From positions 1 through 12,897 of the forward strand of contig JAHAEW010000086.1 in the NCBI GenBank assembly GCA_018374635.1: 12,897 nt of DNA, given 5' to 3'. The position numbers and the translations under genes were made by a program. The DNA is from Clostridiales bacterium (GTDB lineage: Bacteria > Bacillota > Clostridia > Oscillospirales > Oscillospiraceae). The notes under the pieces are model-generated. The model had not been told where the DNA came from, did no database searches, and saw only the letters and a list, made by a program, of their open reading frames with translations. This document shows positions 4,505-12,428 of the stretch, piece by piece. The first letter of the stretch is position 1. The number at the start of each line of letters is the position of its first letter.

Positions 4505-6610
4505 ATGGCAGAGGAAGCCGGCATCGTCATGAAACGGTACGATGAAGTCAGCACTTCGCTGAAGTCCATCGCGGGCCAGACCAGAGCCTTTGACAAGGAT
4601 ATGGACGATCTGAGAAAAAGTGTAGAGACTTACGACAAGATCCAGACGACGCTGACCGGGCGGATGGCGAATCTGAAAAAGGCGATGGCGGAGAACAATG
4701 TCCAGCTGAAAGAGGCACAGAAGGCCTACCGCAGGCTGAAGGATGAGGCCGGCAAGGGGGCGCTGAATACCGCCATCGAGGAGCAGGTGCGGCTCAAGCG
4801 GGAAATGAATGAGACCCGGGCGGCCATCGACGAAAACGCCGTTTCGCTGCGCAAGTTCTACCAGGAGGCCGGCAAAGCGGCGGCGGCGGAGAGCCGGTTC
4901 AGCAACCGGGCAGAGAGCCGGACGGGCAGCTGGGCGAAGGGACGGGGACTGATCGCCGCCTTGAATGAGTCCGGGATCCTGAACATGGCGGGAGACGCCG
5001 CCGGGGAATTGGCCAATGCCCTGGCGGGATCGGCCCTGGGCAGCCAGGGGGCAAACCTGTTCTCCGGCGCCCTGAGCGGCGCGGTATCGGGCGCGGCACT
5101 GGGGTCGATCCTGCCCGGCATTGGAACGGTGGCCGGCGCGGCGATCGGCGGCGGCATCGGCCTGCTATCCGGCGCGGCCCAGAACTTCCAGAACGAGGAC
5201 GAGGCCTTCAAGAGTTACTACAACGGCCTGTATGAAGCCCAGAAGGAGGCCGCGTCCCAGCGGCTGGAGGGCGGCATAGGCACCGCATCCCAGTGGGAGC
5301 TGGACGCCATCGCCTTCAACCAACTGCTGGGTTCCGGCGTGGGGGACCAGTACCTCTCCGACCTGCGGGAGATGGCGGCCAGCACACCCATGGAGTACGC
5401 AGACCTCACCAGCATGAGCCGGGCGCTGGCCCCTGGCTTCGGGGACACCCCGGAGCGGATGCTGGACCTGATGACGGCCATCGGAGACGCGGGCAGCGCC
5501 GTAGGCGTCACCGCCGCCGACATGACCGAGATGGCCCGGGCCATGAGCCGGATGCAGAGCTCCGGCAAGGCCACCCTGGAGTACCTGAACATCTTCCAGG
5601 ACCGGGGCGTGGATGTGATCGGCATGCTCTCTGACGCTATGGGCAAGAGCCAGGGTGACATCTATAAGATGATCTCAAAGGGTGAGATCAACGGCCAGAA
5701 GGCTGCGGCCATCATCCAGCAGGGGATGGAGAGCGCGTACAGCGGGGCCATGGACCTGATGAGCGAGACCTTTTCCGGCCTCACCTCCACCCTCCAGGAC
5801 GCCATGACCGAGATCAACGCGGCGAGCGGCCGGGGGTATAACGCGGTCCGGTCCTACGGTATGCAAGAGGAGATCACAGCGTATGACGGTCCCCTCGGTG
5901 ACGCCATAAAAGAAGTGGAGTCGATCGGTGCGAAAAATGAAGCCTTTATGGAAAACCTTTCTGAGAAATACAGAAGAGAGGCGCTGTCCGCAGTTCTTTT
6001 GGGAGAGGAAACAAGTGGTATTTTCACCGAGGAACAGAAGGCGGCTCTGGAAGATATGAGCCGCCGATATGAAGAGGCGACCATCGCATACGAAAACGGA
6101 AGCATGGAAGCGGGGCTTACCAGAGAGAGCCTTTATGAACAGGCGGAAGCATTCGGGAAATTGGCCTATGAGAGCAGCGAGCAGTACCGGATTACCCACG
6201 AAACGGAACTGGATACGATCGAAGCAATGCGCAATCTCACAACGGCTTTTGATGGCTGGAAGAACCGGTTCGAGATCGAGACGGAACTGAGCAAAGGACG
6301 GAAGAAGGCATTTCATGCCGGGGTATTTGAGGAAAAGACACCCGAAGAGCTTGGGTGGTACCGGGATGAGGAAGGATACTGGAGAAAGGCCGCCTTCGGT
6401 CTCTCTCGTGTTCCCCGGGACGGGCTCTACTACCTCCACCAGGACGAGCGGGTCCAGACGGCCCAGGAGGCCCGGTCGGAGGGGGCCCGGACGCCCATCC
6501 GGATCACCATTACCGGCAACACCTTCGGCGCGGGTGTGACGGCGGAGGAGATGGCCCAGCGCCTGGCCGACGCCATTGAGCGCAAGCTGGCGGCGGGGGT
6601 GTTGTCATGA
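4505..6610 (+). CDS. xkdO: Tail tape measure protein
   Basis: This 701-residue protein sets tail length and occupies the tube lumen before firing. Residues about 1-130 are coiled coil. Residues about 160-228 are a Gly/Ala-rich hydrophobic segment (SGALSGAVSGAALGS, GTVAGAAIGGGIGLL). Residues about 285-450 match the tape-measure core (AASTPMEYADLTSMSRAL ... GDAGSAVGVTAADM ... GEINGQKAAAIIQQGM). The C-terminus (LYYLHQDERVQTAQEAR, then TITGNTFGAG and a final amphipathic helix) is the usual end for Xkd-type tapes. At roughly 0.15 nm per residue the tail would be near 105 nm. Start ATG at 4505 follows GGGAGGTG by six bases. Codons for residues about 453-633 are markedly more AT-rich than on either side. 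Confidence 0.93.
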   Translation: MAEEAGIVMKRYDEVSTSLKSIAGQTRAFDKDMDDLRKSVETYDKIQTTLTGRMANLKKAMAENNVQLKEAQKAYRRLKDEAGKGALNTAIEEQVRLKREMNETRAAIDENAVSLRKFYQEAGKAAAAESRFSNRAESRTGSWAKGRGLIAALNESGILNMAGDAAGELANALAGSALGSQGANLFSGALSGAVSGAALGSILPGIGTVAGAAIGGGIGLLSGAAQNFQNEDEAFKSYYNGLYEAQKEAASQRLEGGIGTASQWELDAIAFNQLLGSGVGDQYLSDLREMAASTPMEYADLTSMSRALAPGFGDTPERMLDLMTAIGDAGSAVGVTAADMTEMARAMSRMQSSGKATLEYLNIFQDRGVDVIGMLSDAMGKSQGDIYKMISKGEINGQKAAAIIQQGMESAYSGAMDLMSETFSGLTSTLQDAMTEINAASGRGYNAVRSYGMQEEITAYDGPLGDAIKEVESIGAKNEAFMENLSEKYRREALSAVLLGEETSGIFTEEQKAALEDMSRRYEEATIAYENGSMEAGLTRESLYEQAEAFGKLAYESSEQYRITHETELDTIEAMRNLTTAFDGWKNRFEIETELSKGRKKAFHAGVFEEKTPEELGWYRDEEGYWRKAAFGLSRVPRDGLYYLHQDERVQTAQEARSEGARTPIRITITGNTFGAGVTAEEMAQRLADAIERKLAAGVLS

Positions 6611-7347
6611 GACGCATCCTTTCATTTTTGGACGAGGCGGCCGGGCGGGAGCTCATCCTCCCGGTGACGCCGTCCTCCTACACCTGGGACCGGGGCAACC
6701 GGGTGGAGACCATCCAGCTGGACCAGATCGGGGAAGTAAACCTCCCCGGGACCACCCTAATGGGGAGCTGCACCCTGGAGGCGCTCCTCCCGGCCCGGCT
6801 CTATTCCTTCTGCAATCCCGGCACGGTGCCCAACCCGTACATCTACCTGGAGCAGCTGGAGCGGTGGAGCGACGCGGGCACGCCGGTGCGCTTTTTGGTC
6901 TCCGGCACCCCCACCAACGCCCTGGTGCTCATCGAGACCACCCCCTACGGGGAGCGGGACGGCACCAATGACCTCTACGTGACCATCAACCTCAGGCAGT
7001 ACCGCAAGCCACAGGTGCCGGTACTCTCCGCCTCCGGAGGAGCCGAGACCAGCCGCAGCAGCTCCACGGGTGCGGCCCAGCAGCGGACCTATACCGTGGC
7101 CAAGGGGGACACCCTGTGGGGGGTCGCCAAAAAGTTCTATGGGGACGGGAGCCAATACACCAGGATCGCGGCGGCCAACAGTGCCACCGTGAAAAACCCC
7201 AACCTCATCTACCCGGGGCAGGTGCTCACCATCCCGGCGGCGGGGGACCTGCCGTCCCCTATGCCGGCCAGCACCAGCGTGGCCACGGCCAACGCCACCC
7301 GGAGCACCTACGACGCGGCCACCGGGACCTGGAAGCTGAGTCTGTGA
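6607..7347 (+). CDS. xkdP: LysM baseplate/tube-initiator protein (XkdP-like)
   Basis: A 246-residue homologue of PBSX XkdP, which links the tube to the baseplate hub (gp53-like role). Residues about 1-135 form the conserved N-terminal domain (LPVTPSSYTWDRG ... DLYVTINLRQYR). A Ser/Gly/Thr linker follows. Residues about 161-210 are one LysM domain (TYTVAKGDTLWGVAKKFYG, then NPNLIYPGQVLTIP), a fold that binds glycan or, in baseplates, anchors subunits. The last 35 residues are a low-complexity tail ending in a short WKL motif. Its ATGA overlaps the tape measure stop, so the two are translationally coupled. Confidence 0.9.
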   Translation: MRRILSFLDEAAGRELILPVTPSSYTWDRGNRVETIQLDQIGEVNLPGTTLMGSCTLEALLPARLYSFCNPGTVPNPYIYLEQLERWSDAGTPVRFLVSGTPTNALVLIETTPYGERDGTNDLYVTINLRQYRKPQVPVLSASGGAETSRSSSTGAAQQRTYTVAKGDTLWGVAKKFYGDGSQYTRIAAANSATVKNPNLIYPGQVLTIPAAGDLPSPMPASTSVATANATRSTYDAATGTWKLSL

Positions 7348-7381
7348 GGCGTCCGAGCCGGACACAAAGGAGGAAGCAAGC

Positions 7382-8362
7382 GTGAAGTACGAGCTGCTGC
7401 TCACATCCCCGGGGGGAGGTTCCACCCGGGACATCGCCCAGCTGGTCCAGACCATGAACTGGAGCGGCAATGTGGACCAAGTAGCCCGGGAGCTCTCCGT
7501 CACCCTGGCCGTCCCACGGGACGGCAGCGTGACGCCCCCACCCCTGGAGGAGGGGGCCGTCCTGAGCCTGCGGTGGGATGGAGCGGCCCGGTACACGGGG
7601 CCGCTCCTCTCGGCTACCACCGGGAGCCAGGATTCCTTGGTGGACCTGTCCTCCCTGGACCGGGGGCGGTTCCTGGTGGGAAACGAGGGGTGGTACAAGT
7701 TCCCCCCTGTGACCCCCGAGTCGGCGGCCGCCGCCCTGGCCCGGGACTACGGCATCCCAACGGCGGGGATCGCCAGGACCGGGGTGAGTGTGGCCCGGAA
7801 GTTCCCGGGTGTGGCGCTGGACAAGATCCTCAAGACCCTGTACGCCCTGGCGGGGGAGCGCACCGGCAGGCGGTACCTCATCCGCTTCACCGGGGACGGG
7901 CGGCTGGAGATCGTGGAGCGGCCCACGTCGGCCGCTCTCACCATTGCCGCCACCATGCGCGTGACCAACACCTGGGACGTCACGAATTTGCAGAACAGCG
8001 TGGCCATCCGCACGGAGAGCGGCGCGCTGGTCCGGCGGGTGGAGGACGCTCCCTCCGTGGCGCTCAACGGCCGTCTGGAGCACGTCGTCACCCAGCGGGA
8101 CGGAGCGGACGCCGGGGCGGAGGCCAGGGCCTGGCTGGAGGACCACGGCCTCACCCAGAAGCTCACGGTGGAGACCCTGGGAGACCCCCGGCTCATTGCC
8201 GGGGAGGCCGTGCGCCTCCGGGACACCGGAAGCGGGGTGAGCGGCCTCTTCTGGATCGACGCGGACGCCCACACCTGGAAGAACGGGCAGTACTTCTGCA
8301 AGCTGACCCTGAACTTCCGCAATCTGCTGGACGAGACCAGCGCGGGGAGTGAGATCAAGTGA
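7382..8362 (+). CDS. xkdQ: Baseplate hub protein (XkdQ-like)
   Basis: A 326-residue protein of the XkdQ/YqbQ family, structurally related to the gp27-type hub that forms the central trimer under the tube. It begins KYELLLTSPGG, carries several beta-rich segments, and ends with a WIDADAHTWKNGQYFCKLTLNF strand pattern typical of the hub. The start is GTG at 7382, eight bases after AAAGGAGG. It is the only gene in this stretch with a real leader (34 bases); its neighbours downstream overlap. Confidence 0.88.
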   Translation: MKYELLLTSPGGGSTRDIAQLVQTMNWSGNVDQVARELSVTLAVPRDGSVTPPPLEEGAVLSLRWDGAARYTGPLLSATTGSQDSLVDLSSLDRGRFLVGNEGWYKFPPVTPESAAAALARDYGIPTAGIARTGVSVARKFPGVALDKILKTLYALAGERTGRRYLIRFTGDGRLEIVERPTSAALTIAATMRVTNTWDVTNLQNSVAIRTESGALVRRVEDAPSVALNGRLEHVVTQRDGADAGAEARAWLEDHGLTQKLTVETLGDPRLIAGEAVRLRDTGSGVSGLFWIDADAHTWKNGQYFCKLTLNFRNLLDETSAGSEIK

Positions 8363-8661
8363 AAACCTTTGAGGAAAACGCGGCCCGCATTGCCAAGTCC
8401 ATGGGCCGGGCCGCCGGACAGTCGGCCCCGTCCTCCCCCTTCTTCCTGGGAGAGGTGCGGGAGGCGGGGAACGGGAAACTGCGGGTGAACTGCGGCGGAA
8501 TTGACCTGACCGCCGGGGACCTGTACGTCTCGGCCGGGCTGGACTACAAGTGGACCCAGGACAACGGCCTGCCGGAGCTCCTGCGGCGGGGGGACCGGGT
8601 GGTCCTCCTGAGCGGAGACGGACAGGCCTACTATCTCATCGCAAGGGTGGTGCGGGTATGA
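8359..8661 (+). CDS. xkdR: Baseplate OB-fold spike-related protein (XkdR-like, DUF2577)
   Basis: A 100-residue member of the DUF2577/XkdR family. The middle holds short strands (FFLGEVREAGNGKLRVNCGGIDLTA and LLRRGDRVVLLSGDGQAYYLI) of the OB-fold type that forms the collar of the central spike. It starts with GTG in a GTGA overlap with the hub gene stop. Family members sit between XkdQ and XkdS in every Xkd-type tail I know of. Confidence 0.86.
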   Translation: MKTFEENAARIAKSMGRAAGQSAPSSPFFLGEVREAGNGKLRVNCGGIDLTAGDLYVSAGLDYKWTQDNGLPELLRRGDRVVLLSGDGQAYYLIARVVRV

Positions 8662-9074
8662 GTCTTTTCCCCATGTACGCCATCCCACAGGGGAGCGCCG
8701 CCGGGGAGCTGCCCCGCTACACCGACGTGGCCATGGACTACGCCGCCGGGACCCCCCGGTGGGAGAGCGGCAGTCCGGTGATCGTCTCCGGCCTGGAGGC
8801 GGTCAAGAGCTGGGCCTGGCGGGCCGTGGCCGCCGCCCGGTACCGGTATCCGTGCTTCTCCTGGGACTACGGCTGCGAGCTGGAGAGTTTGGTGGGACAG
8901 CCCTACCAGGCCGACACCAAGCGCAGCGAGGCCGCCCGGTATGTGCGGGACGCCCTGCTGGTCTCGCCCTATATCACGGACTGCCAGGTGGAGGACGTGG
9001 CGTTTGAGGGAGACGCCCTCCATTTGAGCGTCACATTCACCACCGTCTACGGAAAGGAGGGGTTCCATGTTTGA
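8658..9074 (+). CDS. xkdS: Baseplate wedge protein (XkdS-like, DUF2634, gp25 fold)
   Basis: A 138-residue protein of the DUF2634/XkdS family, the counterpart of T4 gp25, which nucleates sheath assembly at the baseplate. The core SWDYGCELESLVGQPY carries the gp25-type glutamate (ELESL), followed by RYVRDALLVSPYITDCQVEDV. Start ATG at 8658 is in an ATGA overlap with the previous stop; longer frame upstream is the shadow of the XkdR gene. Its end overlaps the baseplate J gene by eight bases. Confidence 0.9.
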   Translation: MSLFPMYAIPQGSAAGELPRYTDVAMDYAAGTPRWESGSPVIVSGLEAVKSWAWRAVAAARYRYPCFSWDYGCELESLVGQPYQADTKRSEAARYVRDALLVSPYITDCQVEDVAFEGDALHLSVTFTTVYGKEGFHV

Positions 9075-10164
9075 GGACCGCACCCAGGAAAACATCAAGA
9101 GGGAAATTTTGGCCCTCATCCAGCCGGACACGGGGCTCTCGGCCCTGGAGGGGAGCTATGCCGACGCCACCATCGGCCCGGTGGCCGGGGAGATCAGCGA
9201 GCTCTACAAGGCCCTGCCCGCGGTGGTCTCCATGCTCTTCATCGACGAGACCTCCGGTGGGTATATCGACCTGGTGGGAGAGACCTACTTCGGCATCACC
9301 CGCCGCCCGGGCACGAAAGCCCGGTGCGCCATTACCCTGACCGGCGACCCCGGAGCCCTGGTCCCGGCGGAGACCAGCTTCCTCACGGCCACCGGGCTGG
9401 AATTTGTCCTGGTGGAGGCGGTCTCCATCCCGGAGGGCGGGACGGCCCAGGGGACGCTGGAGGCCGCTCAGGCGGGGGCCGCCTACAACATCGGGGCGGG
9501 GGCCGTTGTGAGCATGTACGTGAACCTCCCGGGCCTGGCGTCCTACACCAACGGGGAGGCGTCCGGCGGCACGGACACCGAGAGCGACGCGGCCCTCTGC
9601 CAGCGCATCCGGGAGCGGCGGCAAAAGCCCATCAACGGGGCCAACGGCTGGCAGTACCGGGCGTGGGCCCTGGAGGTGGCCGGCGTGGGCGACGCCAAGG
9701 TGGTGGAGCTCGCCGGCGGCCCGGGGACCGTGGGCGTGACCGTGGTGGACAGCACCTATGCCCCGGCCTCGTCCGGGATCGTGGAGGCGGTGCAGGATGC
9801 CCTGGACGCCCGGCGTCCGGTGGGAGCGGCCGTCACGGCGGCGGCGCCCGGGGAGCGGGAGATCTCCGTGAACGCGGTGGTGGTCCTGTCCTCCGCCACC
9901 ACGGCGGAGACGGTGAAGGCCGAGCTGGAGACCCGCCTGAAGGAGTATCTGGCCTCCCTGGTGGCCGAGAAATACGGGACCATCTACTACGGCCCGGAAG
10001 AGGACCGGGCCTACACGGTGATCTACAACCGCGTCCTGGCCCTCCTCCTCACCATCGACGGAGTGGAGAACGCCACCAGCCTGACGGTGAACGGCGCCGC
10101 GGCCGACGTGACGGTGCAGCCGGACGAGGTCCCCACGCCCGGGACCGTGGAGGTGACCGCCTGA
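9067..10164 (+). CDS. xkdT: Baseplate J-like protein (XkdT-like)
   Basis: A 365-residue baseplate wedge protein of the baseplate J family (T4 gp6, P2 gpJ), whose copies form the ring that expands when the tail fires. Diagnostic segments are DLVGETYFGITRRPG (about residues 68-82), an ITLTGDPGALVPAETSF entry strand, SGGTDTESDAALCQRI (about 160-175) and GANGWQYRAWALEVAGVGDAKV. AAAGGAGG precedes the ATG by six bases although the start lies inside the previous gene. It follows the gp25 homologue, with which it assembles. Confidence 0.94.
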   Translation: MFEDRTQENIKREILALIQPDTGLSALEGSYADATIGPVAGEISELYKALPAVVSMLFIDETSGGYIDLVGETYFGITRRPGTKARCAITLTGDPGALVPAETSFLTATGLEFVLVEAVSIPEGGTAQGTLEAAQAGAAYNIGAGAVVSMYVNLPGLASYTNGEASGGTDTESDAALCQRIRERRQKPINGANGWQYRAWALEVAGVGDAKVVELAGGPGTVGVTVVDSTYAPASSGIVEAVQDALDARRPVGAAVTAAAPGEREISVNAVVVLSSATTAETVKAELETRLKEYLASLVAEKYGTIYYGPEEDRAYTVIYNRVLALLLTIDGVENATSLTVNGAAADVTVQPDEVPTPGTVEVTA

Positions 10165-10709
10165 TGGACCGCTATGATCTGATGCTCCAGCTGCCGGAGT
10201 TTTACAGGAGCATCCCCTTTGCCGAGCTCCAGCGGGTGCTGGGGGAGGCGGCCCGCCGGGCGGCCGCCGACGTGGACCTCACCCTGGAACAGCTCTGGCC
10301 CCAGACGGCCGGCGGCTGGGGGCTGGAGCTGTGGGAGACGGCCTACGGCATCCCGGTGGAGGTGGACAAGGACACGGAGTTCCGCCGGACGAGGATCGTC
10401 TCCAAGCTCCGGGGGCAGGGGACCCCCGCGGCGGAGCTCATCCGGGCGGTGGCCGCCTCCTTCGTCAACGGCGCGGTGGAGGTGGTGGAACACAGCGGGG
10501 AGTATTACTTCGCGGTGAAGTTTGTCTCGGTCCTGGGCGTGCCGCCCAACATCGGGGACCTGACCGCCGCCATCAACGAGATCAAGCCGGCACACCTGCG
10601 GTTTGTGTACGAGTATCTGTACCGGACCTGGGCACAGGCCAAGGCCAAGACCTGGGGGCAGGTGGCCCCGTTCCGCTGGAAGGATCTAAGAGAGGGGGAG
10701 ATCGGATGA
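10164..10709 (+). CDS. xkdU: YmfQ/Mu gp48-type baseplate protein (XkdU-like)
   Basis: A 181-residue protein of the YmfQ (DUF2313) family, the P2 gpI / Mu gp48 counterpart. It connects the baseplate wedge to the tail fibre. It begins MDRYDLMLQLPEFY, contains GLELWETAYGIPVE and FRRTRIVSKLRGQGTP (the conserved core, about residues 53-93), and ends with AHLRFVYEYLYRTWAQ. ATG overlaps the baseplate J stop by one base (TGATG). A much longer frame upstream is antiphase to baseplate J and not real. Confidence 0.9.
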   Translation: MDRYDLMLQLPEFYRSIPFAELQRVLGEAARRAAADVDLTLEQLWPQTAGGWGLELWETAYGIPVEVDKDTEFRRTRIVSKLRGQGTPAAELIRAVAASFVNGAVEVVEHSGEYYFAVKFVSVLGVPPNIGDLTAAINEIKPAHLRFVYEYLYRTWAQAKAKTWGQVAPFRWKDLREGEIG

Positions 10710-11515
10710 CCAATACCACCAACTACGGACTGAGAAAGCCAGAGGCAAACGACTATGTAAACGTTGAGGATCTCAACTACAATGCGGACGCCATCGACGC
10801 GGCACTCCATGACCTGAGCACCGGGAAGGAAGATGCTGGGGCCGCAGAGAAAGCTGTGTCAGCGCACGACAAGGACGATAGATCACACACAGATATTAGA
10901 GCAGCCTTGTCGAATAAGCAGGATCTAATCTGGCTTGGTATCGCGGAGTCGGATGCAGATCTAAACGACTTAAAACAGATAGGCACTACCGCAATCCATG
11001 GAACAAGTAAGAATGTTCCTCCAGATGTTAGACCAGAAAGTTGGGGTCTACTAACCGTAAATGCAAATTCGAAGGATGGTCAGGTCGGGTGTACACAGCA
11101 CTTATCGATTATGGTATCAGAGGGATATATCCCGCAAGCATACGAACGTAATTGGAATGGTCTCAACTGGTCTAATTGGGCACGAATTGCCACCGCCACA
11201 TCTCCGCAGGAGTTCGATATTCCCCTGGCAGAAGGACTATCTGCGGTCAATCCCTGTACCTACCGAAAAAATCAGTTTGGTGAGGTGTCTTTCGGTGGCG
11301 CTGCATCTGGAACTATCGAAGTCGGTACAGCGATTGCCACACTGCCATCTGGGGTTAGACCCATAAAAACCGTAGAGCGTCCGGCAGTATACTCGGTGGA
11401 CGGGGCATGGACTGGTGGAACCGTAGTTATCACAACGGATGGCATTGTGCGTGCATATGGACAGACATCCGCCACAAGTGTGGCTTTTGCGGTGGATTTT
11501 GTGGCGGCGGATTAG
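10706..11515 (+). CDS. Tail fibre / receptor-binding protein
   Basis: A short fibre of 269 residues. The N-terminal 40 residues (NYGLRKPEANDYVNVEDLNYNADAIDAAL) are the baseplate-attachment motif seen at the start of many Firmicute tail fibres. Next come helical residues (about 40-75) that could trimerise, then a beta-rich middle with WNGLNWSNWARI, and a C-terminal GEVSFGGAASG ... VVITTDG ... AVDFVAAD beta domain that probably carries the tip. The gene overlaps the YmfQ stop by ATGA. From about 10830 the bases turn clearly AT-richer, with codons unlike the operon. This suggests that the receptor-binding part was exchanged while the attachment domain stayed native. Confidence 0.85.
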   Translation: MTNTTNYGLRKPEANDYVNVEDLNYNADAIDAALHDLSTGKEDAGAAEKAVSAHDKDDRSHTDIRAALSNKQDLIWLGIAESDADLNDLKQIGTTAIHGTSKNVPPDVRPESWGLLTVNANSKDGQVGCTQHLSIMVSEGYIPQAYERNWNGLNWSNWARIATATSPQEFDIPLAEGLSAVNPCTYRKNQFGEVSFGGAASGTIEVGTAIATLPSGVRPIKTVERPAVYSVDGAWTGGTVVITTDGIVRAYGQTSATSVAFAVDFVAAD

Positions 11516-11652
11516 TTTGCACAAAACACCATTGCCCCAGCGAAGCCGGGCCAGTTGGCCGAGTTCGGGTCGCTGGACGCTGGCACTTCCTGCGCAGCAC
11601 TAGCATAGATCACCCCATCATCACCTACCCACAATACAGCCGGTACAGCCGA
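11512..11652 (-). pseudogene. Reversed 5'-truncated coding fragment, probably from an alternative fibre tip
   Basis: On the minus strand 46 codons are open between TAG (11653-11655) and TAA (11512-11514). They read very like protein (AVLWVGDDGVIYASAAQEVP, then ASSDPNSANWPGFAGAMVFCAN). No ATG and no ribosome binding site precede them, so this looks like the C-terminal end of a gene whose start is lost. Its stop overlaps the tail fibre stop on the other strand, so the two coding ends meet tail to tail. That is the geometry left by inversion of alternative fibre ends, but no recombinase or flanking inverted repeat is visible. The forward strand here lacks a sustained frame. Confidence 0.5.
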
Positions 11653-11690
11653 CTAAGGCGGACAAGCAGAAAAAAAGGAGTGATAAATCT

Positions 11691-12428
11691 ATGGATTATA
11701 AGCACTCATGCGTCATTGACGCACAAAATTTGTATAAAACATTTGTGCTGGTGCTTTTCGTAGAAAATGAGGAGCACCAGCAGGAGGAACAGGTCCAGTA
11801 TTATGAACTGCTGGAGGGCGAATCCCTGGTGGATACGGCCCCGCCCGTCATGCGGCCCTACGCAGGCGCTGATGGGTTTGTGGCTCCCAAGCGGGACAAG
11901 GCCGCCTCTGCATGGGTCGAGGCTGCAAGCGCGGAGGAGATCGCCGCTTGGGAGGCGGAGCACCCGGCCCCGGAACGCCCCCAGCCGGATCCGGACTTGA
12001 CCACGCAGTATGCCGCCGCCATGCGGGCCTTCGCCTCGACGTCCACTGAGATTGCAGATACTTACGCACTGGACATGCCGGACCTCTTCCCCACATGGGT
12101 GGCGGCACTGGAGGCGGGGGAGGAGCTGCTGGCAGGCCGCGTGCTCAGCGACAGCGGACAGCTCTACCGGGTGGTGCAGGCAGTTACGCCTCTGGAGAGC
12201 CAGCCGCCACACGGGGAGGGGATGCTGGCCGTCTACCGGCCTATTGACCCTCAGCACACCGGGACCGCAGAGGACCCTATCCAGTGGGTGATGGGGATGG
12301 ACTGCATTGCAGGCAAGCATTACAGCTACAAAGGCAAGGTATACCGGGTAGCCGTGGGCGGCAGTATGACCCCCTGCGTCTGGCCGCCGGATACTCCCGG
12401 TATGTGGCAGTGGGAGGTGGTGGTATGA
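11691..12428 (+). CDS. Tail-associated accessory protein with carbohydrate-binding-like C-terminus
   Basis: A 245-residue protein. An N-terminal beta region (residues about 1-70) ends in PPVMRPYAGADGFVAPKRD, a Pro/Glu-rich linker (about 85-100) follows, then a helix, then two YR-type strand pairs. The last 45 residues (IAGKHYSYKGKVYRVAVGG ... CVWPPDTPGMWQWEVV) have the aromatic pattern of small CBM5/12-type carbohydrate-binding modules. That suggests a cell-wall or glycan-binding accessory at the fibre, or a fibre chaperone; I do not know a named family. AAGGAG lies ten bases before the ATG, a long spacing. The first 80 bases are AT-rich and hold two inverted repeats. Its stop overlaps the next start by ATGA. 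Confidence 0.72.
   Translation: MDYKHSCVIDAQNLYKTFVLVLFVENEEHQQEEQVQYYELLEGESLVDTAPPVMRPYAGADGFVAPKRDKAASAWVEAASAEEIAAWEAEHPAPERPQPDPDLTTQYAAAMRAFASTSTEIADTYALDMPDLFPTWVAALEAGEELLAGRVLSDSGQLYRVVQAVTPLESQPPHGEGMLAVYRPIDPQHTGTAEDPIQWVMGMDCIAGKHYSYKGKVYRVAVGGSMTPCVWPPDTPGMWQWEVVV
11709..11723. repeat. Short inverted repeat at the start of the accessory gene
   Basis: TGCGTC-ATT-GACGCA is a perfect 6-bp inverted repeat with a 3-base centre, beginning 18 bases into the gene. It could be a small hairpin in the mRNA near the start codon. Chance remains possible at this length. Confidence 0.45.
11746..11782. repeat. 10-bp inverted repeat within the accessory gene
   Basis: TGCTGGTGCT (11746-11755) and AGCACCAGCA (11773-11782) are exact reverse complements separated by 17 bases. 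The hairpin would form inside codons 19-31. It has no T run, so it is not a terminator. It could affect translation or mark an old junction; the function is unknown. Confidence 0.55.

Noticed and set aside
5675..6439. 254-codon minus-strand frame inside the tape measure
   Set aside because: It is antisense to the tape measure reading frame, which continues in frame through to the conserved C-terminus; no binding site or known motif.
7259..8272. 337-codon minus-strand frame opposite XkdQ
   Set aside because: It is a Gly/His/Pro-rich shadow of a GC-rich gene, with no supporting signals.
9324..10163. Long rightward frame overlapping baseplate J, upstream of the YmfQ start
   Set aside because: It is extremely Gly/Arg-rich and out of phase with baseplate J; the real gene begins at ATG 10164.
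10706..12428. Diversity-generating retroelement acting on the fibre
   Set aside because: No reverse transcriptase frame and no template/variable repeat pair with adenine-biased differences could be seen in the window.
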